NCBI GenBank assembly: GCA_023388315.1
Contig: JAEWGM010000028.1
Span: 62,001 to 126,000, forward strand
DNA: 64,000 nt
Source of the DNA: Bacteroidota bacterium
GTDB lineage: Bacteria > Bacteroidota > Bacteroidia > Bacteroidales > Dysgonomonadaceae
Direction of reading: 5' to 3'
Under the pieces are notes generated by a model. It searched no databases. It saw only the letters and a program-made list of their open reading frames with translations, and was not told where the DNA came from. The position numbers and the translations under genes were made by a program. Positions 20,148 through 28,779 of this stretch are shown one piece after another. Position 1 is the first letter of the stretch; every line of letters starts with the position of its first letter.

Positions 20148-20653
20148 TCAAGCAATGAAGATGTTAAATCATTAAGAGCTTTAACGATCTTTTGTTTAAG
20201 AACTTTCTCGCTCAAGTTATTTTTCTTAGCCAATTGAATTTTGTCAAACAAATTATCCAAAGCCGATAAAACCTGTTCATTGAATATTTGATCCTCTATA
20301 ACTTTTTCTTCAGTTTTTTGTTGAGAAAAATGAATCAATTCCAGAAAACTATCAAAATTTTTAATGTAGGCAATTCCTTCTCGATCTTTATATTCCAATG
20401 AATTAGCATTGATATACTTAGATGGAACATAAAACAGAACAGGATAAACATCTAATCCTGTTGAAAGTTTTCGGAGGGTTTTTTTGCAGATATTTCTTTC
20501 TGAATTTAAACTTGCCCTCATATTAGAGTCTTCAATTCCCGCATTTAGTGATACTGTTTTCTTTAATTCTGTATCCAGCTTGGTGTACATTTCTTTTAAT
20601 CCTGCACCAATCAAGATGACAGGATGCATACTGTTTGTTATATTGTTTTTCAT
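20144..20653 (-). CDS. Uncharacterised protein heading the ICE replication operon
   Basis: 169 residues from ATG 20,653 (MKNNITNSMHPVILIGAG). The frame extends to 20,761, but those 36 codons are Ile/Tyr/Lys-rich and AT-driven, so I take the internal ATG. No family is recognised. It is mostly helical, with a conserved-looking VLFYVPSKYINANSLEYKD stretch and a charged, coiled-coil-like C-terminus (LFDKIQLAKKNNLSEKVLKQ). It overlaps the HTH gene by 4 bp. It may be a regulator or an accessory replication protein; nothing in the sequence decides. Confidence 0.55.
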   Translation of the reverse strand: MKNNITNSMHPVILIGAGLKEMYTKLDTELKKTVSLNAGIEDSNMRASLNSERNICKKTLRKLSTGLDVYPVLFYVPSKYINANSLEYKDREGIAYIKNFDSFLELIHFSQQKTEEKVIEDQIFNEQVLSALDNLFDKIQLAKKNNLSEKVLKQKIVKALNDLTSSLLE

Positions 20654-20775
20654 AAATGCAAATATCGATATAACAGCGAATTTGCTAATAATAATATATA
20701 ACTTTCGCCTATTATATATTATTTTATGTATTATAAATGTTGTGTTTAATTTGATGTACATAACATATCTCCGTT

Positions 20776-20825
20776 AATGCAAGATGCAAGCTCCCTTATA
20801 TATACAGGGACTTGCATCTTGCATT
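20776..20825. repeat. Long, near-perfect hairpin upstream of the ICE replication operon
   Basis: AATGCAAGATGCAAG (20,776-20,790) pairs perfectly with CTTGCATCTTGCATT (20,811-20,825). After one unpaired C, TCCCT (20,792-20,796) pairs with AGGGA (20,806-20,810), giving 20 bp of stem and a 9-nt AT-rich loop. There is no T-run, so it is not a standard terminator. It lies about 120 bp upstream of the first operon gene. Candidate roles are a replication or transfer origin structure, or an integrase/excisionase binding site (inference). Confidence 0.75.
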
Positions 20826-20958
20826 AAAATTGTAGCCGTGAAAGTTTGTAATGAATTATTTTTCAGAATTCTTTGTCTTTGTTCAAAAAATATATATCTT
20901 TGAACCCGAAAACAGTAGAGATGATAATGCTCTACACGTGCTCTCAAAATTATCTGAA

Positions 20959-20980
20959 TTGGCTACATTTTGGCTACATA
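20959..20980. repeat. Tandem 11-bp direct repeat near the ICE end
   Basis: TTGGCTACATT is followed directly by TTGGCTACATA. A related TTTGCTACATA occurs near 21,211. Short direct repeats close to an attachment site are typical of integrase arm-type sites; that role is inferred from position, 61 bp from the candidate att core. Confidence 0.5.
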
Positions 20981-21040
20981 GAAAAAGAGAGTTCTTATAA
21001 AAAATTACGACAGAGTGAGTTATAATGAAATATTCATTTA

Positions 21041-21054
21041 CCTGTCTCTCCGCT
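21041..21054 (+). other. Candidate ICE attachment site (3' end fragment of a tRNA-Ser gene)
   Basis: CCTGTCTCTCCGCT resembles the T-arm/acceptor 3' end of a bacterial tRNA-Ser (CTCTCCG acceptor strand plus discriminator), but no tRNA body lies upstream. ICEs that integrate into a tRNA 3' end leave such a displaced fragment at the distal end. ICE-type genes lie to the left and ordinary chromosomal genes to the right. A terminator 54 bp downstream would fit the original tRNA transcript. The rest of 20,826-21,676 holds no convincing gene. Confidence 0.5.
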
Positions 21055-21108
21055 GGATGAAAAAAGAGTTACAGGCTAGTACTCAGAAACTCGCATTGTT
21101 AAAATAAA

Positions 21109-21145
21109 ACACCGTAAATATCAGTAATTTATGGTGTTTTTTTTT
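21109..21145 (+). terminator. Rho-independent terminator
   Basis: ACACCGTAAAT (21,109-21,119) pairs with ATTTATGGTGT (21,127-21,137), with one G-T wobble and a 7-nt loop, followed by a run of nine Ts. It may be the terminator of the tRNA gene that the element displaced. Confidence 0.75.
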
Positions 21146-21676
21146 ATGCCTTTTTGAAACCGGGTGAACACCTGTTGGTAAACGTGAGTATTCAGAGTAA
21201 ATTCACTTTTTTGCTACATAAAAAAATGTTGCAAGAAAAATGTACTCATAACGCGAATTCGGTATAGAAATATATTTATTCTATTGATAAATAGGCTAAT
21301 AAGGTCTACATCTCCTTGTAATTCTGTGCTACTAAGCTTTACTCTTCTAAAATAAGGTTTTGGAAATGAGAAAAAACATTATTTTTCTTAGCCAACCTAA
21401 CTAGAAAAGGGGGAAATATAATAAAAAAATCTTATTACCTTATTATATATCAATTATTTACATCGATTGAGCAGCATTTTTATGGCGAGGTTATATGTTT
21501 GCAAATAACCCGAACTCACGTTCATAAAATAAATATGAGCCAAAGCGAGCCGAAAATATCCGGTAATGAGCCAAAAAATCCTATAAAATGAAGAAAGGTA
21601 CCGGTGTTCTCACCGATGCCAACCACTTGTTTTTATGATCAAAAACCATCTCATATTAAGAAGCCTCTCATTTTCT

Positions 21677-22603
21677 TCACAAAAGCTCTATTGTTTGCGG
21701 ACTATTCGGCAGGTAAAGTAGCTTTACCTCACCCAGTTGGTAGCGGTGCATTTCGGAGAGTAGGGCGATTTTCTTTTTCTCCACGTAATGTGTTTGCCCT
21801 TTTTTATCGGTATAGTTGATGCTAAATTTCATTTCGGGTTGCTCGTTGATAAATTTTCCCGTTTGATTAGCTTTGGTGATTTTTCCAACAGCCTCCACGC
21901 CGTGCAGTAACAGCTCGGTTGAGTCGTCGCCACTGAATCCCGCGCCTATTTTGCCTAACGTTTTGCCGACAATCCTCTCAGTAAAAATACCCCAATAGGG
22001 AATTATCACCCACGGGTGATACAACGTTAACCAACGCCAACCCGTTCCGTTGCTAAACACTATGTAGTTGACAATGAATACGACAATTGCATAAACAATG
22101 GTAAATACATAGAGCCATCGCTTCCTCGATTTTTCTCGAACCAGCTCCCCGTCGCTTATTAACCACGGAATCTCTCCGCCTTTTTTTGTATTGAGCCGCA
22201 ATGGCAGTTTTTTTCCTACTTCGTAGCGATTTAAATGGGGCTTGCTGTCGATAAAATCCATAACCGAGGAAATGGGGGTGCCTGCCAGGTTAGGAAACGA
22301 TACGGCGAACTCCGTTGCCAAATAGCCCCTTTTTGTTTCTTTCTTCGAAAGGATTTCCGTAATTTCCGCATCCACCAACTTGCCGTTTCTGCGTAGCTCT
22401 TGTGCCTCTTTAAATAAAGCGGTAGGTGCAGTAACGTATTGATTATATAGTGTTTTTACAAACCATATCCAACCGATTATTCCAACAGCCAGCGAAATTG
22501 TTGACGGCCAAGCTCCCCATCCCCACATCCCCACATAACTGAAAAACAGAGGAAAAATATACACGAAGAAGAAGATATACCACGACCAGAATTTATTGCT
22601 CAT
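21677..22603 (-). CDS. Membrane protein with DUF3592-like domains
   Basis: 308 residues. Two N-terminal TM segments (WYIFFFVYIFPLFFSYVGM and ISLAVGIIGWIWFVKTLY) are followed by a beta-rich soluble domain of the DUF3592 type (GKLVDAEITEILSKKETKRG... EVGKKLPLRL). A second TM pair (LYVFTIVYAIVVFIVNYIVF; LYHPWVIIPYWGIFT) precedes a second such domain (GVEAVGKITKANQTGKFINE, then YQLGEVKLLYLPNSPQTIEL). Function unknown. It is the last of a four-gene minus-strand group. A plus-strand ORF over its 3' end is a shadow. Confidence 0.7.
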   Translation of the reverse strand: MSNKFWSWYIFFFVYIFPLFFSYVGMWGWGAWPSTISLAVGIIGWIWFVKTLYNQYVTAPTALFKEAQELRRNGKLVDAEITEILSKKETKRGYLATEFAVSFPNLAGTPISSVMDFIDSKPHLNRYEVGKKLPLRLNTKKGGEIPWLISDGELVREKSRKRWLYVFTIVYAIVVFIVNYIVFSNGTGWRWLTLYHPWVIIPYWGIFTERIVGKTLGKIGAGFSGDDSTELLLHGVEAVGKITKANQTGKFINEQPEMKFSINYTDKKGQTHYVEKKKIALLSEMHRYQLGEVKLLYLPNSPQTIELL

Positions 22604-22623
22604 TATCCTACTTTTTTAAAAAA

Positions 22624-23394
22624 TTATATCATTTCGAATTTAGTAATCTTACCATCTACATCCGCTTCTAACTTATAATCTGCTCGTGACCCACTCAGAA
22701 TCACGCTCCAGTACTTTTTATGAGAATGATGATAGTAAGTAAGTGAAAATGGAAGTTCCGCTCCTTCAATTTCGGTCAACAGTTTCAGCGCTTCAAAGAA
22801 AACAGTGTGTGCCGTACTCAACTTAATTGAGCTGAGCGGGAATACTTTCTCGTCCATTCTTTCCATATCCCGCCGGCTTAGCTTTACGGGGTCTTCTTTT
22901 CGCCATTTTCCGGTTTTGGTTTCATAATAGTACCAGTCCACTTCGTTCTCATTGGCCGGATTAACAGCGGTTACTCTCACTCTGTCGCCTTCAAAGAACA
23001 AGGCGGATGAATACAGCTTGACTTCCTCCGTATTGAGAAAGTGGTATAAGCCCGCTTGAATTTCGTCCAATTTTTCAGGCAGAAAAAACAACGATACCTC
23101 GGTTCTTCTCCTTTTGTCAATATCTCTGCTTATTATTTCAAGCATTTTATCTTTCTTGTTTTCATTTAGTTCGGGAAGTTGTGCATCGAGAAGTCGGCTA
23201 TATTCTTCAATAAGAGCCTTTTTGGCTTTTACTTCTTTTCTATCGGACAAATTGCCGGAGAAAATTTCAGCTAAATCGTTTTGCTTTTCTTCACTACTTT
23301 TGAATGTATCGTGGTATGCTTTTTTTACCTCATCGCAGGAGGTAAAAGCAATTAACCCAACAACAAGAAAAGCAAGTATAAATTTTAGTTTCAT
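22624..23394 (-). CDS. Lipoprotein of unknown function
   Basis: 256 residues with a type II signal peptide (KLKFILAFLVVGLIAFTSC) and lipobox cysteine at position 20. The mature part is charged and helical at first (SSEEKQNDLAEIFSGNLSDR), then beta-rich. No family is recognised. It lies 3 bp downstream of one DUF3592-like gene and 20 bp upstream of another, so the three probably act together in the envelope (inference). Confidence 0.75.
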   Translation of the reverse strand: MKLKFILAFLVVGLIAFTSCDEVKKAYHDTFKSSEEKQNDLAEIFSGNLSDRKEVKAKKALIEEYSRLLDAQLPELNENKKDKMLEIISRDIDKRRRTEVSLFFLPEKLDEIQAGLYHFLNTEEVKLYSSALFFEGDRVRVTAVNPANENEVDWYYYETKTGKWRKEDPVKLSRRDMERMDEKVFPLSSIKLSTAHTVFFEALKLLTEIEGAELPFSLTYYHHSHKKYWSVILSGSRADYKLEADVDGKITKFEMI

Positions 23395-23397
23395 ATT

Positions 23398-23919
23398 CTA
23401 TTCTTTTACATCAACAATAATGGGGTAAAAAGACGCAGTAAGCGGTAAGTACTTGATGGTTGCGCGCTGATTCACGCCGTATCCTCTTTGCATTTGATAA
23501 TCAAGCATCGATGCCTTTTGGTACGTGCTGTCGGGTAATTGAAACACAAAGTGATATTTATACACCCTTTCATAATTTATAATCATGCCCGGATCCGACA
23601 CTTTATACATTACCGCTTCGGTGGTTACGCCATATTTTTCCGTAATAGGGCGATATATAGATCTGCCGAAAAGCAACCCTATGGGGATAGCAAATATTGC
23701 CGCCAGCCTAAAAGACATCCAATATCCTGCTTTCAAATCGAATAAATTCTTTCGCTTTTTTTTCTCCTTTAAGAGGGATATTTTCCTTTGTCCTGTTGCA
23801 ATCTTCTCTTGTAATATGTTGTAGATAGGGAGAAAAACGATGCCTACGAGAATTAAGAGCACAGGGAGTCCCCAAATGCTCTTAAAGGCCGCGGCTATTA
23901 TTGTGGCTATAAACTCCAT
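23398..23919 (-). CDS. Small DUF3592-like membrane protein
   Basis: 173 residues. TM1 is near the N-terminus (IWGLPVLLILVGIVFLPIYN), TM2 follows a Lys-rich loop (MSFRLAAIFAIPIGLLFG), and a periplasmic beta domain ends the protein (YKYHFVFQLPDSTYQKASM, then GYGVNQRATIKYLPLTASFY). The C-terminal pattern matches the last domain of the 308-residue neighbour, so both are probably DUF3592-like. It is separated from the lipoprotein gene by 3 bp. Confidence 0.7.
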   Translation of the reverse strand: MEFIATIIAAAFKSIWGLPVLLILVGIVFLPIYNILQEKIATGQRKISLLKEKKKRKNLFDLKAGYWMSFRLAAIFAIPIGLLFGRSIYRPITEKYGVTTEAVMYKVSDPGMIINYERVYKYHFVFQLPDSTYQKASMLDYQMQRGYGVNQRATIKYLPLTASFYPIIVDVKE

Positions 23920-23949
23920 AACTCCAGTGGGTTGGGTGTGAAGCCAGCC

Positions 23950-24186
23950 TTAATCCACAGAGTGTATTTCTCTTGCTTCCTCCTCATCTTCTTGTTTTTT
24001 TCCATACAAATAAAGCGCTGTTCCACCAATTACTAATAGAATTTTTATTATCCAAGCCATTCCATCTCCCCAGAAATAAATCCAAAATAATAATCGGGGC
24101 ACATAGTTTACAAAGTCTAATACTATCGCTAAAACACCTAAGGAGAAAATAATTCCACCAATCTTTTTCATATTCAAATTGTTCAT
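23950..24186 (-). CDS. Small two-TM membrane protein
   Basis: 78 residues, or 73 if the second Met (MKKIGGIIFSLG) is the start. Two hydrophobic segments (IGGIIFSLGVLAIVLDFV; MAWIIKILLVIGGTALYLYG) are followed by an acidic tail. An overlapping frame to 24,250 is a shadow. The function is unknown. It lies 30 bp upstream of the DUF3592-like gene in the same orientation and may be the first gene of that group. Confidence 0.6.
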   Translation of the reverse strand: MNNLNMKKIGGIIFSLGVLAIVLDFVNYVPRLLFWIYFWGDGMAWIIKILLVIGGTALYLYGKKQEDEEEAREIHSVD

Positions 24187-24405
24187 AATTTTTTGTTTTT
24201 AATTGTTTATAAAGTTTCGGAATAACAGCTGTCGTTTCTTTTGTTTGCAAGAATAACCTTTATCAGGGTATTTTGCTCAAAAAATAGCGTTACAAAGTGT
24301 ATACAAGAGTGGGGAATTTTACCAATAAGGCTTGGTTTTCGTGGTTTAAGGTTGATTGTTAGTTAGTTGCGTGTTTGGGCTGAGTGAAAGAAAAATAAGC
24401 GTGGA

Positions 24406-26148
24406 TTAAATATTTTGTAGAAATTCGTTCAAGTCAATCTCTTTATCTAAGTTCAATTTTTGCTTTATTCGATATTTCGTTACCCTAATGCTGCTTGGTG
24501 CAACATTAAAAATGTGGGCAATCTCTTTGGTGGATAGTTTTAGGTGTATATATGCACAGTATTTTAGGTCTAAAGGGGTTAGCTTTGATGCTGCCATTTC
24601 GTTTAGTTTATTAAAGAATTCGGGATTGATATCTTGAAATTCCTTTAGGTTTTTCTCTAAAGCTTCCTCAATTCGCATTTCGTCTCGCAATGCTCTGTCG
24701 TACATGCTGCTGTGTTGAAAGGCGTTTAGTTCTTTCAAGGTGTTTCTCATTTCCACCAGCAATTCATTTTTGCGTTCAATTTGCAATGCGCTGCTCATCA
24801 CCTCTTTCTGCATCTGTTTTTTCTGTAACAGTAGCAGTTCTTGTTCGGTTTTCAAACGCGCTTGTTCTTCTCGTTCTAACTTCGACTTGTTCTTAAAAAA
24901 CGAATACCCTAAACCTAAAATAACCAACAAGAGTATGGTAATGCCCGTCATAAGAATATTGAGCGTTTTTTGTGATTTTGCTTTCTGTTCCACTAACTTC
25001 ACATTTTCTATTAAACGCTGGTTCTCATATTGTGCTTCTAATTTTGTGGCTTGATGGGTTTGTTCTTGATTGAAAAAGACCTGATCGTATTGTTGTTTTT
25101 CTTTTAAAAAGAACAGTGCCTGTTCAGGTTTTCCGTTTTTTTCATATAAGTTACTCAACCCGTTCGAGATATTGGAAAGAGTGTAAAATGAAGGCGATGG
25201 TGCGTTTTTCAAGTGATTATATGCCTCTAAAAGAAGTTGTTCGGCTTTCATCGAGTTATTTTGCCGGATAGCTATTTCTGCCAACAAACCACTTATATTG
25301 CCTTGAATTTCATAGCTTTTATCGAACTTCTCCGCTGCGTCTTTCGCTATGTGGGTATAAAACAATACACTATCTTGGGTTTGTTTTTCAGAAACATCGT
25401 TGTATTTATAGAAAAAACTGGCAATATTCAGGTTGGCAATGGCGTATGTGCGAATACCGACTTTGTTTGGATGATTCTCATACAATTTTTTTGAAGCCTT
25501 TAAGTAGAAAAGGATACTGTCCAAATAAATTTGGTTATTGGTTTTTCGATAGACGTATTCCATCGTTGTGGCTTTGCCTGAAAAGGCGTTTGCCAGCACC
25601 TCATAATCATTTGCATCCTTAGCTGTTTCAATAGCCCGGTTCACATAATTGACCGAAAGATTTTCATCGTCCCACGATGAGTAAACTCCATAAAGCATAT
25701 AGTACAATCTGGCTTTTAACGCATGATCTTCGCTGGTGTCTAAGATTTGCAGCGCTTTCTGTACGTTTTCTACAACCAAGTCGCCAATGTCTAAAAAGTT
25801 GTAATAGGTTGCCCAAGCGGAGTAGCTATAGGCTTGGGAGAGTTTTTCAGATGAGCTTTTTGCTACGGCAGACGCCATTTCGGCGTACATTTTTGCTTCG
25901 GCAAAGTCTCCATTTATTAAGTGATGTTTTGAGAGTTCCGCGTATAATTTCGTCTTATCCAATATCGAAGAGTTGTCACTTAGCTCTTTTTCAGCCTTTT
26001 GCAAGTACGATAAGTTCGCTTCACTGTCCATCCTTAATCTTGCTTGGAACGCGCTATCCAGCAAGGTTTTAATATCGCTGTTTTGAGAAAGCACCTGAGG
26101 AGAGGCTGCGAGTAAAACAAAGAGTAAATAAACAAGTATAGTCTTCAT
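24406..26148 (-). CDS. TPR-repeat transmembrane regulator with C-terminal LuxR-like HTH
   Basis: 580 residues. A signal peptide (KTILVYLLFVLLAASPQVLS) leads into a periplasmic TPR array spanning about 25-380. A single TM (ILMTGITILLLVILGLGYSF, near 395-415) is followed by a coiled coil (ARLKTEQELLLLQKKQMQKE). The cytosolic C-terminus has an HTH (LSTKEIAHIFNVAPSSIRVT) of the type fused to TPR sensors in Bacteroidota. Such proteins are thought to link an envelope signal to transcription. The target is unknown; the adjacent minus-strand membrane-protein group is a candidate. Confidence 0.8.
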   Translation of the reverse strand: MKTILVYLLFVLLAASPQVLSQNSDIKTLLDSAFQARLRMDSEANLSYLQKAEKELSDNSSILDKTKLYAELSKHHLINGDFAEAKMYAEMASAVAKSSSEKLSQAYSYSAWATYYNFLDIGDLVVENVQKALQILDTSEDHALKARLYYMLYGVYSSWDDENLSVNYVNRAIETAKDANDYEVLANAFSGKATTMEYVYRKTNNQIYLDSILFYLKASKKLYENHPNKVGIRTYAIANLNIASFFYKYNDVSEKQTQDSVLFYTHIAKDAAEKFDKSYEIQGNISGLLAEIAIRQNNSMKAEQLLLEAYNHLKNAPSPSFYTLSNISNGLSNLYEKNGKPEQALFFLKEKQQYDQVFFNQEQTHQATKLEAQYENQRLIENVKLVEQKAKSQKTLNILMTGITILLLVILGLGYSFFKNKSKLEREEQARLKTEQELLLLQKKQMQKEVMSSALQIERKNELLVEMRNTLKELNAFQHSSMYDRALRDEMRIEEALEKNLKEFQDINPEFFNKLNEMAASKLTPLDLKYCAYIHLKLSTKEIAHIFNVAPSSIRVTKYRIKQKLNLDKEIDLNEFLQNI

Positions 26149-26585
26149 GTGGATGTATATCAGTTTTCTACAACGGAGTTGATTGGGGTTCCTTCAACTT
26201 TTACTTTCTTGTTAGGAGTGTTGTATAGTATGAATTGTAACTCTTTGTTCATAAGCTATTGCTAATAATTGAAGTGCTGCTGAATTCCAAAGATAAGGAT
26301 TTTAAAGATAATAATCAGACGAAATGATTTAACAAATTCAGTTGGTTTGTCTCTTCTCCACTTCTCTACTTCTTCATTTCTCCACTTCCTCACTTCCTCC
26401 CATTAAATGCAAATTATCCCAAAAGCAATTTAAAGATACTTATTTGTGACGTTTAGGAGGATTAGGCGGGCAAAAAATAAAAAATATTTACTATATTTGG
26501 CTTTTTAAATAACAGTTTATTAGTTTATACTGCTTTTTATAACATCGTTATTTCGGGTTATCACCTTCAAAATTAGAGACATTGT
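26149..26585. other. Intergenic region with pyrimidine-rich short repeats and the oad promoter
   Basis: Nothing gene-like was seen. Positions about 26,350-26,402 are a C/T-rich run of degenerate CTTCTCCA-like units. A candidate -7 box TATATTTG lies at 26,492-26,499, 87 bp before the oadG-like start. Confidence 0.5.
26492..26499 (+). promoter_or_regulatory. Candidate -7 promoter box of the decarboxylase operon
   Basis: TATATTTG fits TAnnTTTG. It would give a leader of roughly 80 nt before the gamma-subunit ATG at 26,586. No clear -33 element. Confidence 0.45.
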
Positions 26586-26840
26586 ATGGGAAATATAGAT
26601 GAAGCATTAAGTCTTCTTTTAATTGGAATGATTACGGTTTTTATCATTCTGGGGCTGGTGGTTGTGATTGGCAACCTTGTTATCCGTTTAACCAATCGAT
26701 TTATCCCTATTGCGACGCAATCCGATGAACCCGAGGCTTCGGGCGGAAAGGTGCACCCCAAAAAACTGGCGGCAATTGCCGCGGTGGTCGATATTGTGAC
26801 CAACGGTAGAGGAGCGGTAGCCCATATAGACAAGAAATAA
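26586..26840 (+). CDS. Na+-pumping decarboxylase gamma subunit (OadG-like)
   Basis: 84 residues with one TM helix (LLLIGMITVFIILGLVVVIG) and a short cytosolic tail, the usual size and layout of OadG/MmdD-type subunits. It anchors the complex and helps assembly of the alpha and beta subunits. The alpha-subunit gene follows after 25 bp and the beta-subunit gene after that, so this is the first gene of a three-gene operon. Confidence 0.8.
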   Translation: MGNIDEALSLLLIGMITVFIILGLVVVIGNLVIRLTNRFIPIATQSDEPEASGGKVHPKKLAAIAAVVDIVTNGRGAVAHIDKK

Positions 26841-26865
26841 AAAATCAGAAAACAATATAAGAAAT

Positions 26866-28776
26866 ATGGCAAGAGAAATAAAATTCAGTCTGTTATACAG
26901 AGATATGTGGCAGTCGTCGGGGAAATATGTCCCCACGGTGGAACAATTAACCGAAGTGGCGCCCGCCATCATCGATATGGGATGTTTTGCCCGTGTGGAA
27001 ACCAATGGAGGCGGCTTTGAGCAAATAAACCTGCTGTTCGGTGAAAACCCAAATAAAGCCGTGCGCGAATGGACCAAACCGTTTCACGATGCCGGTATTC
27101 AAACCCATATGCTGGAACGTGGACTGAGCGGTATTCGAATGAGCCCCGTGCCCGCCGATGTGCGCCGGTTGATGTTTCAGGTAAAGAAAAAACAAGGAAC
27201 CGATATTGCCCGCTCCTTCGATGGACTGAACGACCCGCGCAACCTGGAGAATTCTATTAAATTTGCCAAAGAAGCGGGAATGATTTCGCAAGCCGCCCTC
27301 AGCCTCACGGTTTCGCCCGTGCACACGGTGGAGTATTATACGCAATTGGCCGATAGGCTCATTGAAATGGGCGCCGACGAAATTTGCGTGAAAGATATGG
27401 CGGGTATTGGGCGCCCGGCAACCATAGGCAAAATCATTAAAAACATAAAAGAAAAACATCCAAATACGCCCATTACCTATCACGGACACGCGGGCCCCGG
27501 CTTTCAAATGGCATCTATTTTGGAAGCGGCTTATGCCGGTGTAGATTACGTGGATACGGCAATGGAGCCGCTGTCGTGGGGAAGCGGGCATGCCGATGTG
27601 CTGGCGGTGCAAGCGATGCTGAAAGACGCCGGTTTCAGCGTTCCCGAAATCAATATGAATGCCTATATGAAAGTGCGTTCTCTCACACAAAAATACATCG
27701 ATGACTTCTTGGGATATTACATCAACCCGAAAAACCGAATGAACAACTCGTTGCTCATTGGCCCCGGATTGCCGGGCGGCATGATGGGCAGTTTGATGGC
27801 CGACTTGGAAAGCAATCTCTCGTCCATTAACAAATGGAAAGCGAAAAACAACGAACCGGAACTCACGCAAGACGATTTGTTGGTGAAACTCTTTGAAGAG
27901 GTGGCTTACGTATGGCCAAAGGTGGGCTATCCGCCTTTGGTAACGCCCTTTAGCCAATATGTGAAAAACTTGGCGCTGATGAACGTGCTTCAACTGGAGA
28001 AAGGAAAAGAGCGTTGGTCGATGATTGCCGACAACATTTGGGATATGATTCTCGGAAAATCCGGCAAACTACCCGGCGACCCGGCTCCCGAAATTGTGGA
28101 GATGGCCAAAAAGCAAGGAAGAGAATTTTACGCGGGCAATCCGCAAGATTTATATCCCGATCAGTTAGATCAGTTTAGGGAAGAAATGAAGCAAAACAAC
28201 TGGGATTTCGGACAAGACGATGAAGAGTTGTTTGAATTGGCTATGCACCCCGAGCAATACAGGGCATACAAATCGGGTGCGGCCAAAAAATCGTTTGAAG
28301 AAGACCTCGCCAAGCGCAAAGCCGAAAAAGAAAACGGCACCCGCGCCGCTACAGCACCCGCGCCGGTGAACGGACAAAATAATTGTCAACCGAAACAATT
28401 AGTCATTAATATTGATAACGAAGAATATGTGGTAAACATTTCCTATCCCGATGAAAATGGCAACACGCCACAACATAACGGCGGAAAAACACCACAGCCC
28501 GCGGCCGAAAAACCGACAACGCCCGCACCCGCCTCAGACGGGCCGGTAAAAGAAGTGGTTTCGCCGCTCGAAGGGAAATTCTTCTTCACCAAAGACCCGT
28601 CGGAAAAAGCCGTAAAGGTGGGCGACAGCGTAAATGCCGGCGATGTAATTGGCTACATCGAATCGATGAAAACCTACAATGCCGTTGCCGCCGAAGAAAG
28701 CGGTACCATTACCGAAATTCTTTTCGCCAACGGCGACGCGGTGGAAGAAGATGACGTACTCGTAAAATTGAAGTAA
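26866..28776 (+). CDS. Biotin-dependent decarboxylase alpha subunit (oxaloacetate decarboxylase/PycB-like)
   Basis: 636 residues. The N-terminal carboxyltransferase domain (about 1-300) has the metal/Lys motifs EICVKDMAG and TYHGHAGPGF (HxH). The entry motif is YRDMWQSSGKY instead of the usual RDxHQS. A conserved C-terminal carboxylase domain runs to about 470. A Pro/Ala-rich swinging linker leads to a biotinyl domain (about 560-636) with the biotinylated Lys in ESMKTYN. The enzyme transfers a carboxyl group from substrate to biotin before decarboxylation at the beta subunit drives Na+ export. Oxaloacetate is the likeliest substrate in fermentative Bacteroidota, but it is not proven by sequence. 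Confidence 0.85.
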   Translation: MAREIKFSLLYRDMWQSSGKYVPTVEQLTEVAPAIIDMGCFARVETNGGGFEQINLLFGENPNKAVREWTKPFHDAGIQTHMLERGLSGIRMSPVPADVRRLMFQVKKKQGTDIARSFDGLNDPRNLENSIKFAKEAGMISQAALSLTVSPVHTVEYYTQLADRLIEMGADEICVKDMAGIGRPATIGKIIKNIKEKHPNTPITYHGHAGPGFQMASILEAAYAGVDYVDTAMEPLSWGSGHADVLAVQAMLKDAGFSVPEINMNAYMKVRSLTQKYIDDFLGYYINPKNRMNNSLLIGPGLPGGMMGSLMADLESNLSSINKWKAKNNEPELTQDDLLVKLFEEVAYVWPKVGYPPLVTPFSQYVKNLALMNVLQLEKGKERWSMIADNIWDMILGKSGKLPGDPAPEIVEMAKKQGREFYAGNPQDLYPDQLDQFREEMKQNNWDFGQDDEELFELAMHPEQYRAYKSGAAKKSFEEDLAKRKAEKENGTRAATAPAPVNGQNNCQPKQLVINIDNEEYVVNISYPDENGNTPQHNGGKTPQPAAEKPTTPAPASDGPVKEVVSPLEGKFFFTKDPSEKAVKVGDSVNAGDVIGYIESMKTYNAVAAEESGTITEILFANGDAVEEDDVLVKLK

Positions 28777-28779
28777 AGA

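Noticed and set aside
21041..21054. A complete tRNA-Ser gene at the ICE end
   Set aside because: Only the 3' end matches; no D arm, anticodon arm or T loop is present upstream.
21604..21819. 71-codon plus-strand ORF near the ICE end
   Set aside because: Overlaps the 3' end of the DUF3592-like gene on the other strand; no domain, and the composition is that of a shadow.
26947..27993. 348-codon minus-strand ORF
   Set aside because: Antisense to the decarboxylase alpha subunit, which has clear motifs.
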